NCBI GenBank assembly: GCA_026874595.1
Contig: CM049306.1
Coordinates: 15,273,019 to 15,337,018, forward strand
DNA length: 64,000 nucleotides
DNA from: Sipunculus nudus
Taxonomy: Eukaryota > Annelida > Sipuncula > Golfingiida > Sipunculidae
Direction of reading: 5' to 3'
How positions within the stretch are numbered: position 1 is the stretch's first letter; every line of letters starts with the position of its first letter. The notes under the pieces are model-generated. The model was not told where the DNA came from and made no database searches. It worked only from the letters and a program-made list of their open reading frames with translations. The position numbers were made by a program, and so were the translations under genes. This document shows, piece after piece, positions 23,775 to 34,389 of the stretch.

Positions 23775-26260
23775 GATTTTATGACAGAATATGTAATGTT
23801 AATTAGTAAGAACATGGGGTCATCTACCCGTATATATGGAAGGTATAACTAAACAAAATGCAAACAAACAGTTCATTCAAATTTTTGGCTTCTAATTCAG
23901 TAAAAGTAATGAAGTCAGTGAAGATTAGCCTTGACAACATGACACTCAGGCCTTCGGAAAAAAAACTGATAGGGGCTGGAGTCATGATGGCAGTCACAAC
24001 AGAACGCCCATTCTAAGGGTCGGATCAAAATATTTGCTGTCTGGTATTATTTGGCATCACAGGCTTATATAGTCGTATTATATGTGCTAAATATCAAAGA
24101 TAAAATGTTGTTACACAAAAATAATTACAATTATTACCTCCTTTCATCACTGTGGCACCGATTCACGTGAAGCGGTACTTCTCATTCAAAACTAAATGTG
24201 TCATGGCGCGGTCGTGTATGTAAACTTGGAAGTCGGAAGCCGGAAGCCAACGAAAGCAGTTTAAAGCATCTACAAAATGCTAACGCTTCAATACCGTCTT
24301 GTTTTTTCCCCGATAGAATAAGATCTTTTTTTATCATTCTGTGAAGAATAATAGTTATCCATTGTTTAATCTGAACGTTATGGAAGATTTTGTGCTCGGA
24401 AGCCATCTCGGAAGTCAGTCAGAAGTGCTTGGATGTTATCCAATGTGTATAACTCAGAAGTCACAGAGACGCACTGTGCCCAAAATGCAGTTTCATTATA
24501 ATTATAGTTGCATGCATATATTAAAATTGCTTATGCATGATTCTGCTTATAATGAGTGTATGATGCAATACATGACACATAATCGGAAACTATAAGTTCT
24601 TATTTTTTTATTTGTAAATTTAATATATATCTATATATATATATATATATATATATCGTCGGTGTTATTATCGAGTAAAGTGTGATAACGGAAATACTTC
24701 CTATCTCATTACACTAGTACATATTTGTATGCTCTCTCAGTGGAGTAAATCACCAATTTATGAATTGGAAAGTAATAACTATAATAATGAAATTGCTAGG
24801 GAATAAAAAAAGTAATCTGGAAAAGAAATGAAAATTAAGAGATATTACGTCTGAACGGGCTTGCGCCCTCTATGGATGTACCCCTGCATAATTAATATAG
24901 TATAATTAACCCTTGTACGGCATTAAAAATACAGTTATAAATTACGATGTCATTCAAAATAAAATATAGTAATATATTTTCCATACGTTGAACAAATATG
25001 AAAATTCAATATATCCCAGAAGGTCATTGCTGGAACAAACATACATGTATCATATGCAAAAACGAAATGTCTTTCAATATGTTAGAATTCAACAATATTT
25101 TAAAAAAATGTTACATTTATATCTTAGAAAAGGGATACAAAAGTCCAGATAATATATAACATACTAATACATGTATTATTATATAATCTGATCGATTTAC
25201 GAATTTAAGCAAATATTTTTTTAAAACTAAAATTAATTCTTTTTCAAGTTTTTGACTCTTTCTTTCAAACTTTATCAATCTCAATTTATATTATATTAAT
25301 TTTACTCCTGATGTTTCAACATCACATTTAAACTTCAAATATATGGATATTTATTAATATATTAAAGTATTTTTATAAATGATTGCATGATAAGGGCATA
25401 TAACCAGAATGTGCACCCTTCAACTTCATATTACTGTACGATTACAAGGATCTCGATAAGAAAATACAATTTTGTTTATATAATATATATATAAATGCAA
25501 CCGGACCATGAAATGTAAAATATAATTTGGCATAAAAAGTATTACATAATAGATAAGAGTCTAAGAGATTCATAATACTAATGAATTTTTTTTTTGTCAA
25601 TGGAAGAGGAAAATGTTTTTCAATTTATACATTAAAAATAAAATATTTTGTTTGAAACAACTTGTAAAAACATTAACTGGACGGTTTTTTGGTTCTGTCA
25701 AATTTTCTGTTTAAGTCTCTATGATATTATCAGGGTGATTTTTATAGGGCACATGTATAAAATATTATCAAAACCTTTATTTTTTTCATGTTTCCATCAA
25801 CATAAAATGCGGTAACAGCGTAAAATTTTTATGAGTTAAAATAATCTTGTTTTACAAAATGAAATAAAATATCAATATAATATATTATTAAAAAAACAGC
25901 ATCATGAATGTTACAAAACAGATTGAATTTATGAAAAATACATGATACTGAAGAAATTGAAAATGCTTGACACGTTTGCTGACGATATGATGACCAGTGC
26001 ATTTGCCATTACTGGCTTTCGAGTTTTACACATTTGGACCATAACCGGGCATTTCCGAGCAAAAAAAAGTCATTAACTTTGGGTGGATAACTTTGATTAT
26101 TTTACATGATGATAAAAAAGACCTTATTCTATCAATAAAAATAAAAAGGTACTTTCCATTGATGTAGTAGCATTTTAATTATGCTTCGATCATTGCTTTA
26201 AAAAAAGTCCTTGCTTCCGACTTCGGACTTCCGAGTTTTACACATAGCCGTTTGGAAATC
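23775..26260. other. AT-rich non-coding stretch
   Basis: No exon is supported. Short AT microsatellites lie near 24622-24657. 'cggaagtcggaa'-like motifs near 24228-24252 and 24399-24420 echo GGAAG motifs at 26030-26280. Confidence 0.45.
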
Positions 26261-26263
26261 CCC

Positions 26264-26278
26264 TACCGGAAGTTATGA
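26264..26278 (+). promoter_or_regulatory. ETS-type motif in a promoter-like region
   Basis: ACCGGAAGT is a textbook ETS-family core. It lies about 165 bp upstream of an ATG in good context at 26432, in sequence richer in CpG than its surroundings. This is a motif match only. Confidence 0.3.
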
Positions 26279-26431
26279 TTCTCCCGCTGACAGACGTGGA
26301 GACGAGTTTTTCGAGTAAAACCAGCCTCGGAATTAAAAACTGCTGCAAGTTTACACATAAGTCAACCGTGGATGTAATAATTATTATTTTCCCCAACAGA
26401 ATAACGTCACTTTTTGTCTTAACTCAGGAAA

Positions 26432-26578
26432 ATGACAGTTCGAGAAGTGGATGAAAATGAAAAAGTAGTGTCAGAAATGGCGTGCACATCTGCACATACT
26501 AGAATTGATGCGAACCCAATAGCTTGTACTGTCACCCCATCGTCTTCAGTTCATCTATATAATCGACGTTTGGGGTGA
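26432..26578 (+). CDS. small open frame, possible first coding exon
   Basis: It is a 48-codon frame starting MTVREVDENEKVVSEMACTS and continuing in non-AT-biased codon usage to a TGA. The ATG context is good (GGAAAATGA), and a pyrimidine tract plus CAG lies five bases upstream, so it could start an exon. A good donor (GCAG|GTAAAA, exon end 26609) lies 31 bp after the stop. Either the frame ends here, or a weaker donor at 26575 (GG|GTGACA) joins it onward. No family is recognised. Confidence rests on composition and context only. Confidence 0.3.
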   Translation: MTVREVDENEKVVSEMACTSAHTRIDANPIACTVTPSSSVHLYNRRLG

Positions 26579-27228
26579 CAAGCTGTCGCTAAGTGAAGAT
26601 AAGAGGCAGGTAAAAATAATTGGCAAAACCAAAATACTTGCAGCCAATATTTAACGTTTCCTGTTCACACAAGTGTCATGTCAAAGAGAGGTGCACGAGT
26701 TACTCTTTAGTTGTGCCTATATTTGTACCAAGACGTTTACAACTTGGAAGGATAATGAACCAATGAATCAGAATAGTTTATAACTCCCAATTTTTGTTAT
26801 TCAATTTCAAGTTTCTTATGTCATTTATTATAGTAATATTAATTTTCAGTTTAACTTTACTAGAAGAAATGATGGCCATGACAAATGGAATTAGCATTTC
26901 ACATACTACTAGTGAAGTTTAAATGTGCATGTGGGATCCAGTCCCTGGTGATTCCATAACGTAGTCGTTCGTGAAGAAAAACTGCTGCTTACTCGCCAAC
27001 ACGGTCATTGATAACACTATCAACGCCCGCTTGGCTCTATTTATCTACTGTTTGTGACACGTCGCCTGAAAACGGTCTCCCATTCAATTTAAACGGTACA
27101 TGGGAGGATATAATGTCAGGCGTACACAAATGGCCATTCTTTCTTTAAAGATCTGGAACTGTAACGATCACTACCGTTTTGCAAGTTAAATAACCAGTAG
27201 ATTTTAGTCACATCACAAGGGGCATTAC

Positions 27229-27256
27229 CTGTCGGCTCCATGGCCGCCTCCAACAT
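27229..27256 (-). CDS. host gene 1, putative first coding exon
   Basis: On the minus strand ATG at 27256 opens MLEAAMEPT. A second ATG at 27241 sits in a strong context (GCGGCCATGG). The exon ends at a good donor ACAG|GTAATG (donor at 27223-27228) with one base of a codon left over, exactly what the exon at 16331-16397 needs. The frame stays open past the donor, so the splice is a proposal. In its favour are the phase agreement, the GC-rich translation-start context and the promoter-like surroundings. The transcript would span at least 11.6 kb, with a first intron of about 10.8 kb. The N-terminal ~54 residues implied by the three exons show no domain. Confidence 0.5.
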
Positions 27257-27336
27257 GGCGCACAAATGTAGAAAGCGCACGAACCAATCATGAATCAGCA
27301 AGTTCGTGTTCAAACCAATCACAACAAAGTTAGACA

Positions 27337-27426
27337 TAGACTGGTATCCTGCTCTATTATGGCCCTCAGCCAAGCATATGATTGGCCTAAAGCAGCGAAG
27401 CCATAATAGAGCGGGGTACCAGTCTA
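27337..27426. repeat. perfect-stem-length hairpin upstream of host gene 1
   Basis: The 26-bp arm at 27337-27362 (TAGACTGGTATCCTGCTCTA, then TTATGG) is the reverse complement of 27401-27426 with two mismatches, around a 38-nt spacer. 'accagtcta' recurs at about 27519-27527. It lies 81-170 bp upstream of the putative start codon of host gene 1. It may be a small MITE or a transcribed hairpin in the promoter or 5' UTR. Confidence 0.7.
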
Positions 27427-27499
27427 AGTTAGACACTGATGGACTCTGAGAGTGTGATGGACTCCGTAGAACTGTAGATTGGTTCATCTCGTTCTACAT

Positions 27500-27930
27500 A
27501 GATTAATTATAAAGCGGGAACCAGTCTAGAAAGGACAGTACAGACATATTGCACCAATTCGGAGGAATTTGACTCGGAGTAGGCCTATCCTTCATGAGCA
27601 ACTGAAAATTAAGGACCACTTAATGCACGGCTAGCTTTTTCCGCATTGTTAGATGCTCTGCATATATCTAATACGAGAAAGCACTCACAGAGCGCATACC
27701 TCCGCCAATACCTGTATATATCCAGTATCCACATTAATTCAATGAAGTTATATTGAAAACAGATGAAAGCTAGCTAGGCTTGGGCCTACCGGTACCCGTA
27801 GGCCTACTACAATCATAATTGGAAGCAAATTTTGCGTTTGGAGATTTCGTTTTGTGCAACTAAAATAAAGATGTAGGCCTATAGTGTCTGTCGTTTTGTA
27901 CTAGTATCTGAAGTAAGAACATTGTTGTTC
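27500..27930. other. non-coding stretch upstream of LINE
   Basis: Nothing is recognised. Repeated 'ggcctac' or 'taggcctac' motifs occur at 27580-27880. Confidence 0.4.
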
Positions 27931-28463
27931 CAGTCTGGTTTTGGATATGTTTGGATGGCACAGTACATTGGAGATGTGAATTATTTTATGAAAGAAGTTG
28001 AAATGAGAATAAAAGATATGGCCATTCAAAATTGGCATGGTGATATTGAATTGTGCAGTTAACTCTACTATTATGGTACTTTTAAATCTATGCTCACTCT
28101 AGAAAAATATGTTGATTGTATCCCAAATAAACAACACCGTACAGCACTTGCTAAACTTCGATGTTCAAATCATGAATTAGCTATAGAAATGGGCCGCCAT
28201 AAAAACATTTCTCGTGAAGAAAGGATCTGTAAATATTGTTTATGCTATATGGATTCAATATTGTTGAGGATGACGCTCACTTTATGCAAGAGTGTAAATT
28301 ATATCACGATTTGAGGTTAAAATATATTAGACAAGACTTGCATTATCCAAGTGAACAAAATTTTATAAAATTATTTAATTTAGATAATCCATTTGAAATA
28401 TCAAAAGTTGCTGCATATGTGTTTAATTCGTTTTTGAGGAGACGGAAAATGATAGATGGTTGA
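27931..28463 (+). pseudogene. LINE ORF2 C-terminal fragment
   Basis: This is the 3' end of a jockey/CR1-type non-LTR retrotransposon polyprotein. The reading runs from SGFGYVWMAQYIGDVNYFMK through a stop near 28060, then CSNHELAIEMGRHKNISREE, RICKYC, and after a frameshift near 28240 VEDDAHFMQECKLYHDLR. The conserved 'R.SNH.L.IE.GRH..I.REER.C..C' block and the later 'EDD.HF...C' block are the cysteine/histidine tail that follows reverse transcriptase in these elements. The endonuclease and RT are absent, so the copy is 5'-truncated, the usual result of target-primed reverse transcription. One stop and one frameshift make it non-functional. Confidence 0.85.
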
Positions 28464-28855
28464 ATTATGTATTTTAAACAGTACTCACTGTTGACAGCAC
28501 AATAGATTCATTGTGTACTTAGGTGTGCAATAATGTTACATGTGTTTATGGCACGATTGATTAGTCATTTTAAGACTGTTACTTAACATTATATTGTTGT
28601 AATTTTTGAACTGACTGTTTATTGAAATGTAATTATGTTTATCCTCACAGATGATGGCAAAACAGATTTATATGTATGTAGGTATGCAGTTCTGTTACTT
28701 GTGTTAATGGGTGTGTTTACTAGAAAATATAAGACTGCTACCTTCCATTGGATTGATGTACTTTTTAAATTGAATATTTATTGAAATGTTTGGAACTTTG
28801 GGCCTGAGGCCTTTTTCCTGAATAAAGTTCTGTTCTGTTCTGTTCTGTTCTGACC
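27931..28855 (+). mobile_element. 5'-truncated LINE with (TTCTG)n tail
   Basis: The fragment above is followed by about 360 bp of 3' UTR, an AATAAA at 28821-28826 and five direct TTCTG units (28828-28852). A short tandem repeat instead of poly-A is typical of CR1-like LINE 3' ends. The MULE element begins about 70 bp further on. Confidence 0.8.
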
Positions 28856-28921
28856 GACTGATCATGATCATGTTCGCCATTTAGCCGGTACAAGCAAAAC
28901 AGCCCAGGTGGTATTTTTGCC

Positions 28922-29134
28922 GGTACAGGTAAAAAAGCCTAATACATACAAATGTCTATTTTGCCGACACAATAAAGACACCCACTATAACTTTGATTGT
29001 GTCATAAATATAAAAACTTACATGGGGCCACTCTTTAATTAGAAGAGTTGTATAAGCAATTGTGAGTTTGTGTTTTATTATGGTCAAATCATAAAAGGGT
29101 GTACTGACTTAATTAGGTTGGTTGTTCGTGTCAG
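28922..29134 (+). repeat. MULE left terminal inverted repeat
   Basis: It pairs with 32783-33129 in reverse complement. The terminal bases are GGTACAGG. Confidence 0.8.
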
Positions 29135-29144
29135 GGAAGATAAC

Positions 29145-29700
29145 ACAATGAGCTATGTTGTATACTATGTATGAAAACAAGAGGTAATAAGTGTATAATC
29201 ATTTTATTGCATTTGAGAATACACAAACATATATACATATAGACTAAACATAACCATAGCTTTGTAGGCTCTATAGCTTGTAATACAAACCATAAACTAT
29301 ATTGTAGAACATGCATAAAAACACCAGAGGTAATAAATGTGTAATCATTTTATTGCATTTGAGAATACACAAACATATATACAAATAGACTATACAAAAC
29401 CATAGCTTTGTAGGCTCTATAGCTTGTAATGCAAACCATAAACTATAGTGTAGAATATGCATAAAAACATCAGAGGTAATAAATGTTTAATCATTTTATT
29501 GCATTTGAGAAAACACAAACATATATACAAACAGACTATACAAAACCATAGCTTGAAGAGGCTATATAGCTTGTAATGCACACCATAAACTATATTGTAG
29601 ACTATGCATAAAAACACCAGAGGTAATAAGTGTGTAATCTATTTATTGCATTTGAGAATATATAAACATATATACATTATAGACTATATATTACCAAACT
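29145..29700 (-). repeat. 146-bp tandem array inside the MULE
   Basis: 'aggtaataa.tgt.taatc' recurs at 29182, 29328, 29474 and 29621, giving periods of 146, 146 and 147 bp, with a partial unit before. The units are about 95% alike. Because 146 is not a multiple of three, the open frames seen here on the minus strand are repeat shadows. The array lies between the transposase 3' end and the left terminal repeat. Confidence 0.9.
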
Positions 29701-29719
29701 AAAATGCAGGTTCTTTACA

Positions 29720-32496
29720 TTATCTGCAGTTGTTGCAATACAAAAATCTTGTTTTTGGTGCAGTTTTCTTACCAATGCAGTTAAGATGTTGCCACTCAAG
29801 GCAGGAGTCACACGCAATGGAACCTGTTGCTGTTGTTGATGTATCAGCATCCCTTCACATACCTGGCAAATATACAGCGGAGACATCTTCTTCCTCTCCT
29901 GGTAGACATGTTGCACAGCATTCCAGCCATCATCATCAAAGTATTTCTGAATCAGATTTAAACTGACGTTTTCATCCAGGCATGCAGAAGGAATCAAACA
30001 GGGGTTTTGTTCAACACATTTTTCAGTTAATACTGATCCCTTCTTGGCAAGTGTAATGGAATCTTGCTCTGTAAACCAGGCCAACATCTGGTGAGCACAT
30101 TCTTCTGTTGACTTCTTTATGAAGGGGACCGGCTTGTTAAGACGGGAGCTTTATGCCTTAGGTAACCTTATGGCATTGGTTTGACTGTCCACGTTTCCTA
30201 CTTCGGGCTGGCAGAATAATGTCATCCAACGAAGTCTGTGGTGATGAATCGCTTGTTTGTGACAGTGTTGTAACCGATGAAGCAGGATCTTCAGGTACAA
30301 GCTGGTTCATGAGGTGTGGTGGGTTTCTGTGTTCTGTGGTGGACGGTATGCTTGGGCTGGTATCTGATATACCGTTGTCAGATGGACTACTTGTAGGGGA
30401 GATGCTTGCCTTTGTAGAGATTGGTGGTTGGCTAGGTTCAAAGTTGGGTGCCTCAAAGCTTTCTTTTGTAAGTGCAGTGGCCGATGGGATACTTGAACTG
30501 ACATCTGGTATTTCTGACTGGTCGTTCAGGTCTCTGATGGTTGGTGGGGTGCTTGGCCCTGAGATGGTTTGAGTATCTCTAGTGATTACTTCAATCACTA
30601 TGGCATCTTTTCCTGCTTGCCAGAAAGATTCTAATTTCTGCAATAATTCCAGTTTCTGGTTGAAGTCACGCATTCCTTCACTTGCAGCTAGTTGCGCTTG
30701 ATTTTGTGCGACCATTGATGCTTTGAAAGCACTCGTGTGTAGGGGTCAGTTGAACTGATATTGCAGAAACCTGGCGTGAGGCAGGATAAGATGTACTTTG
30801 GTACAGTCTGTGTCCTGGCCTGTAATACTCCGTATATATCTCACATAACAAAGGCCAGGGCAATACAGATCCATATCCTTAGCTGACCTTACAGCAAAGA
30901 TATGACGACATGGCAGGTCATGACACTTGATGAAAGAACATGTGCATGAATCTGGAGAAATGCATAACATACCTTGTGGTGTGGCAGCTTTGAAGACAAC
31001 ACTGGGATCTTCAATCAGGTGAACTTTGGAGGCCAGCTTTATCTGCTCTGTGATGATTGTGAATGCGTGTGGTGTAACAAGTTTGTGGAACTGGTGCTGG
31101 ACACTTCCCTCAATGAATGGTACACTTGGTACTTTCTGAAACATCACCAAAGCTTGATGATCTCTTTCTGTCCTCAGAGTTGTCAGCAGTTGAAAGAATG
31201 ATGCTAAGAAATATTTGAGACACATCTCAGGGGTTGTGACTGATTTTATTTCTAGAAGAAGTTCTCTATTTTGTTGTTTGTGCGAACGCACTGGTTCATT
31301 TCTTGTTCCTTTAAGCATTCAACCCATTCCTTCCTTATAGGCTCCAAATTTGTCTGTAAGTACCTGAGAACACTGGCAATGCCGGTGTTATGAAGCTGCT
31401 GTACACTCTGGTTGTAGGACTCCTCACTTTCTGCGTAAGTCATCTTCTGTATGATTTCTAACACTGTTGCTTTCTGTCAACCACTGATCCCCGTCTTCTC
31501 AGTTGTTATTTCTCGCCGAAAAGTACGTAGCACATGAAACAGACAGATCTGCATTTTTGCTTGTGATATCTCCCCTTTGAAGACTATGCGTTCAGTCATA
31601 TCCTTTTTGGTAAAAATGACTTTAACATCAGTCAATCTGGGGTTGCTACGTTTGAACAACTGAACCATGTTCTTCAGCAATGGAGCCTGTTCATTAATGA
31701 CTAATAAAGCGCAAGCAACTTGACTCTCTCCATTACCATCTATCACCAGTATCACAAAAAAAGAGAACCCAAGGATACTGGTTTTGTGTATGGAATCAAT
31801 CAGAATTTCTTCTGGATATTTATTAAGGCTTTCTTCATATTCTCATCTTGCAGAAAAAGCCCTTGCAGTATGTCCTCTTCATTGATGATAAATTCAGTTT
31901 CAGGTCCAGGTATGCCTGACAGGTATGAGTTGATCTGCTGCAGTTCTGGAGTGGTTGACGTCTTAGTTTGCTTAAGAAGTTCCGATATTATGGATATCTT
32001 TAAGCAAGATTTTTTTCCAGTTTTCTCTCGAAAATGTTGCTGTACTATCTTTCTATTTGCTCTGACTTTTAGCATCTCTGTTAACTCGGACCTTTCAGTG
32101 TCATTTGACCTTCTCTGAGCTGGCATGAGTTTGTAAAGACATTCACTGACATCATGATTATGTTCATGTTTGAATTCTGTCACTTGAAGATACTGTCCAT
32201 TCCTTGTAGCTTTCAACTTTGAACTGAATTGGCAGTTCAGTTTCTGTGTATGCTGATTTGGTCTTTCCCCATGGGACTTACTTCGATAAGCCTTCCCTCC
32301 CACCATGTTTGCAGTTGTAGATGACTTCTGTGCCTTTAATTCCCTGATTGAATACACGTTTTGGAGCTCTCTTTTGTGCAGTTGCAATTGTTCTGGAATC
32401 CCGGCGCCAAAGGTCCATGTATTTGGTCTCTTGAAAAGATACAAGTTGTTTATCAAATTCCTCCCGTGAAGGAAACAAGTCTCCTTGGCTTATCAT
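29720..32496 (-). pseudogene. ZSWIM3-like MULE transposase, broken
   Basis: In order on the minus strand: start MISQGDLFPSREEFDKQL at 32496. Then comes the FLYWCH/FAR1-like N-terminal region (block RRDSRTIATAQKRAPKRVFN, then after a frameshift near 32290 SHGERPNQHTQKLNCQF, then EFKHEHNHDVS). The transposase core follows (YPEEILIDS after a frameshift near 31830, then LVIDGNGESQVACALL, and QAKMQICLFHVLRTFRRE). A stop lies near 31475. After a shift near 31265 comes the SWIM zinc finger CTCSFIKCHDLPCRHIFAVR (pattern CxC...CxH) near 30930. The tail is Ser/Thr/Pro-rich. Last is a cysteine-rich end (YICQVC, then CDSCLEWQHLNC and YCNNC in shifted frames) that ends at a stop at 29720-29722. At least five frameshifts and one stop make it non-functional. 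The domain order matches the ZSWIM1/ZSWIM3 family. Long inverted repeats around it show that this copy belongs to a transposon. Confidence 0.8.
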
Positions 32497-32782
32497 GTTT
32501 GCTGTAATACACCAGTAACACTTCTGATTGCATATGGAATTGTGCAACCTATATATAAGTGTAGATCAAAGAACAGTAAAGGAGACATATTTTCACTTAC
32601 AATTCTTTATAATTCCATTGAAAGCTTTGAAGTTGTGCCACAAATAAACTGGCATGATTTTCACAACTCATCAAGTTCTGTGCAAACTGTGCAGTTGTGA
32701 CACAAACAAACACAGCATTTCTCCTGCATCCTGTTACCACAGGGACCTCTTTGAAGGTGTGAACACTATGACACAAACAAAC

Positions 32783-33129
32783 TCAAACAACCCACATAAT
32801 TAAGTCAATACTCCCTTTTATGTTGTGACCATAATAGCACAAACTCACACTTGCTTAAACTTCTCCTCTAATTAAATGAGTGTCCCCATGTAAGCTTTTA
32901 AATGTATGACACAAAGTTATAATGCCATGGTTGTCTTTATTGTACCGGCAAAATATAAATTTGTATGTATTAGGCTATTTTGCCTGCAATAGCATAAACT
33001 CACACTTGCTAAAACAACTCCTCTAATTAAATGAGTGGCCCCATGTAAGCTTTAAAATGTATAACACAACGTTACAGTGGGTGTCTTTATTGTAGACATT
33101 TGTATGTATTAGGCTATTTTGCCTGTACC
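32783..33129 (-). repeat. MULE right terminal inverted repeat, partly duplicated
   Basis: Two head-to-tail copies ('aatagcacaaactcacactt' at 32833 and 'aatagcataaactcacactt' at 32988) both pair with the left terminal repeat. The outermost end is CCTGTACC at 33122-33129. Confidence 0.75.
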
Positions 33130-33429
33130 TATATTATAAAAAAGTGGCCTATATAGGCTACTGCATGATACCGCTATAGGTCTAGCAAAAACAGGGGGCG
33201 GTAGCGGGCCAAACAATCTAGGCATATATATATAATCGAGTGTAGCAGGTGGCAGAGGGGGTTACTGCCCCCTAATATAAATTAGGATCAGAATGATATC
33301 CCCAAAGTTTTTTTTTTAAATAAATAACAAATATATTAGGCATATCCTGACTATCAGATTATTATATCTAGTGAAAGGTAAAATCTTAGGTTGTTACAGC
33401 ATAACATTCCCACTATTGGCCCTATATGT
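33130..33429. other. non-coding spacer
   Basis: Short G-rich patch at 33194-33209; otherwise nothing recognised. Confidence 0.4.
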
Positions 33430-34260
33430 AGGCTCCGCGAATGTGCAGGCGAATATCGAATGTCACTAATTTATGTGGCTTTTGTGATATTTGCACGCGA
33501 ATGTCGCTTGTCTGCGTGATATTGGTCTAAGATCAAGGCCCACCATTGCCCGAATATGAATTCATGAACTATTTGTCTCCAGGTTGGCCAGGTTGTCGAA
33601 CTAGCCGAGCGCCGATAATTTAGCCCGAATGTCGCATTCGAATACAAAATGTCACTGATTTACGTGATTTTTGTGATATTCGCATGTGAATATTGAATAT
33701 CCTTTATTTGAATGATATTCGATATACTTATGCGAAAGTCACTTGTCTGCGTGATATTGGCGTGCAAATATCTGAAGTCATGGTTCATCATTTTCCTAAT
33801 ATATGATATATATGCCTGCACGTTGACCAGGTTGTCCAACAAGCCAAGCGCCGATAGGTTTACTCGAATGTCGGATGCGAATAATAGAATACCACAAATT
33901 TATTCAATTTTTGTGATATTTGCATGCGAAAATAGAATAACTCTGATTTGAGTGATATTCGATATTTGCATACGAATGTCGCTTGACTGCGTGATATTAG
34001 CATGCAAATATATCTAAGGTCGTGGTCCATCACTGCCCTAATGTGAATGAAATATACAAAGTAAATCCATCTTGATCAAGTGTCGAATTGGCCGAGATCG
34101 AGCCGATAGTTTTTTTTTCGAATTTCGCTGGTGAATATCGAATGTCGCTGATTTGTGTGATATTCGATATTCACGTGCATGTGAATGTCGCTTGTGTACG
34201 TGTAATAAGCATGCGAATAACTAAGGTCATAGCACGTCATTTCCCTTATATGCATGTATG
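33430..34260 (+). repeat. degenerate ~240-bp satellite, four units
   Basis: 'cgcttgtctgcgtgatattg' or close variants recur at about 33502, 33740, 33980 and 34190. 'gagcgccgata' or variants recur at about 33606, 33846 and 34092. 'gcgaatatcgaatgtc.ct' or variants recur at about 33447, 33630, 33873 and 34130. Unit spacing is about 210-240 bp. Sub-motifs GAAT(G/A)TC and TGATATTCG are also repeated within units. Confidence 0.75.
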
Positions 34261-34389
34261 TAGGCTGATGTATGTAGTTATGCCAGCATATACAGTTCGC
34301 AACAGAGATGCAGAAGGTGGCTTGGCAGTGTTTTTTAGTCCGTGTAGTATCTATTATGCCAGTCAAAATACGAGTTTTAAACAAAGAAG

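Larger units (their letters stand above)
28922..33129 (-). mobile_element. MULE-type DNA transposon with long terminal inverted repeats
   Basis: The left end (28922-29134) reads GGTACAGGTAAAAAAGCCTA and continues inward. It matches, at clear but imperfect identity over more than 200 bp, the reverse complement of 32783-33129. Shared blocks are 'gcctaatacatacaaat', 'acaataaagacac', 'cttacatgggg.cactc', 'taattagaggag', 'gtgagttt' and 'cataaaaggg.gtact'. The right terminal repeat is partly duplicated head-to-tail (offset about 155 bp). Between the ends lie, in minus orientation, a ZSWIM3-like transposase pseudogene and a 146-bp tandem array. No 8-10 bp target duplication was found, perhaps because the left terminus is also reiterated (another 'ggtacaagcaaaacagcc' at 28882). 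Confidence 0.8.

Noticed and set aside
27257-27487. Longer minus-strand open frame that extends gene 1 exon 1 upstream
   Set aside because: It runs through the hairpin and AT-rich upstream sequence. The strong-context ATGs at 27256 and 27241 are preferred.
29131-29617. Three similar minus-strand open frames resembling a membrane-protein repeat
   Set aside because: They are shadows of the 146-bp tandem array. The period is not a multiple of three and the frames restart in each unit.
28880-33140. Target-site duplication of the MULE
   Set aside because: Flanks tried at 28922/33129 and 28882/33129 show no 8-11 bp match, so none is claimed.
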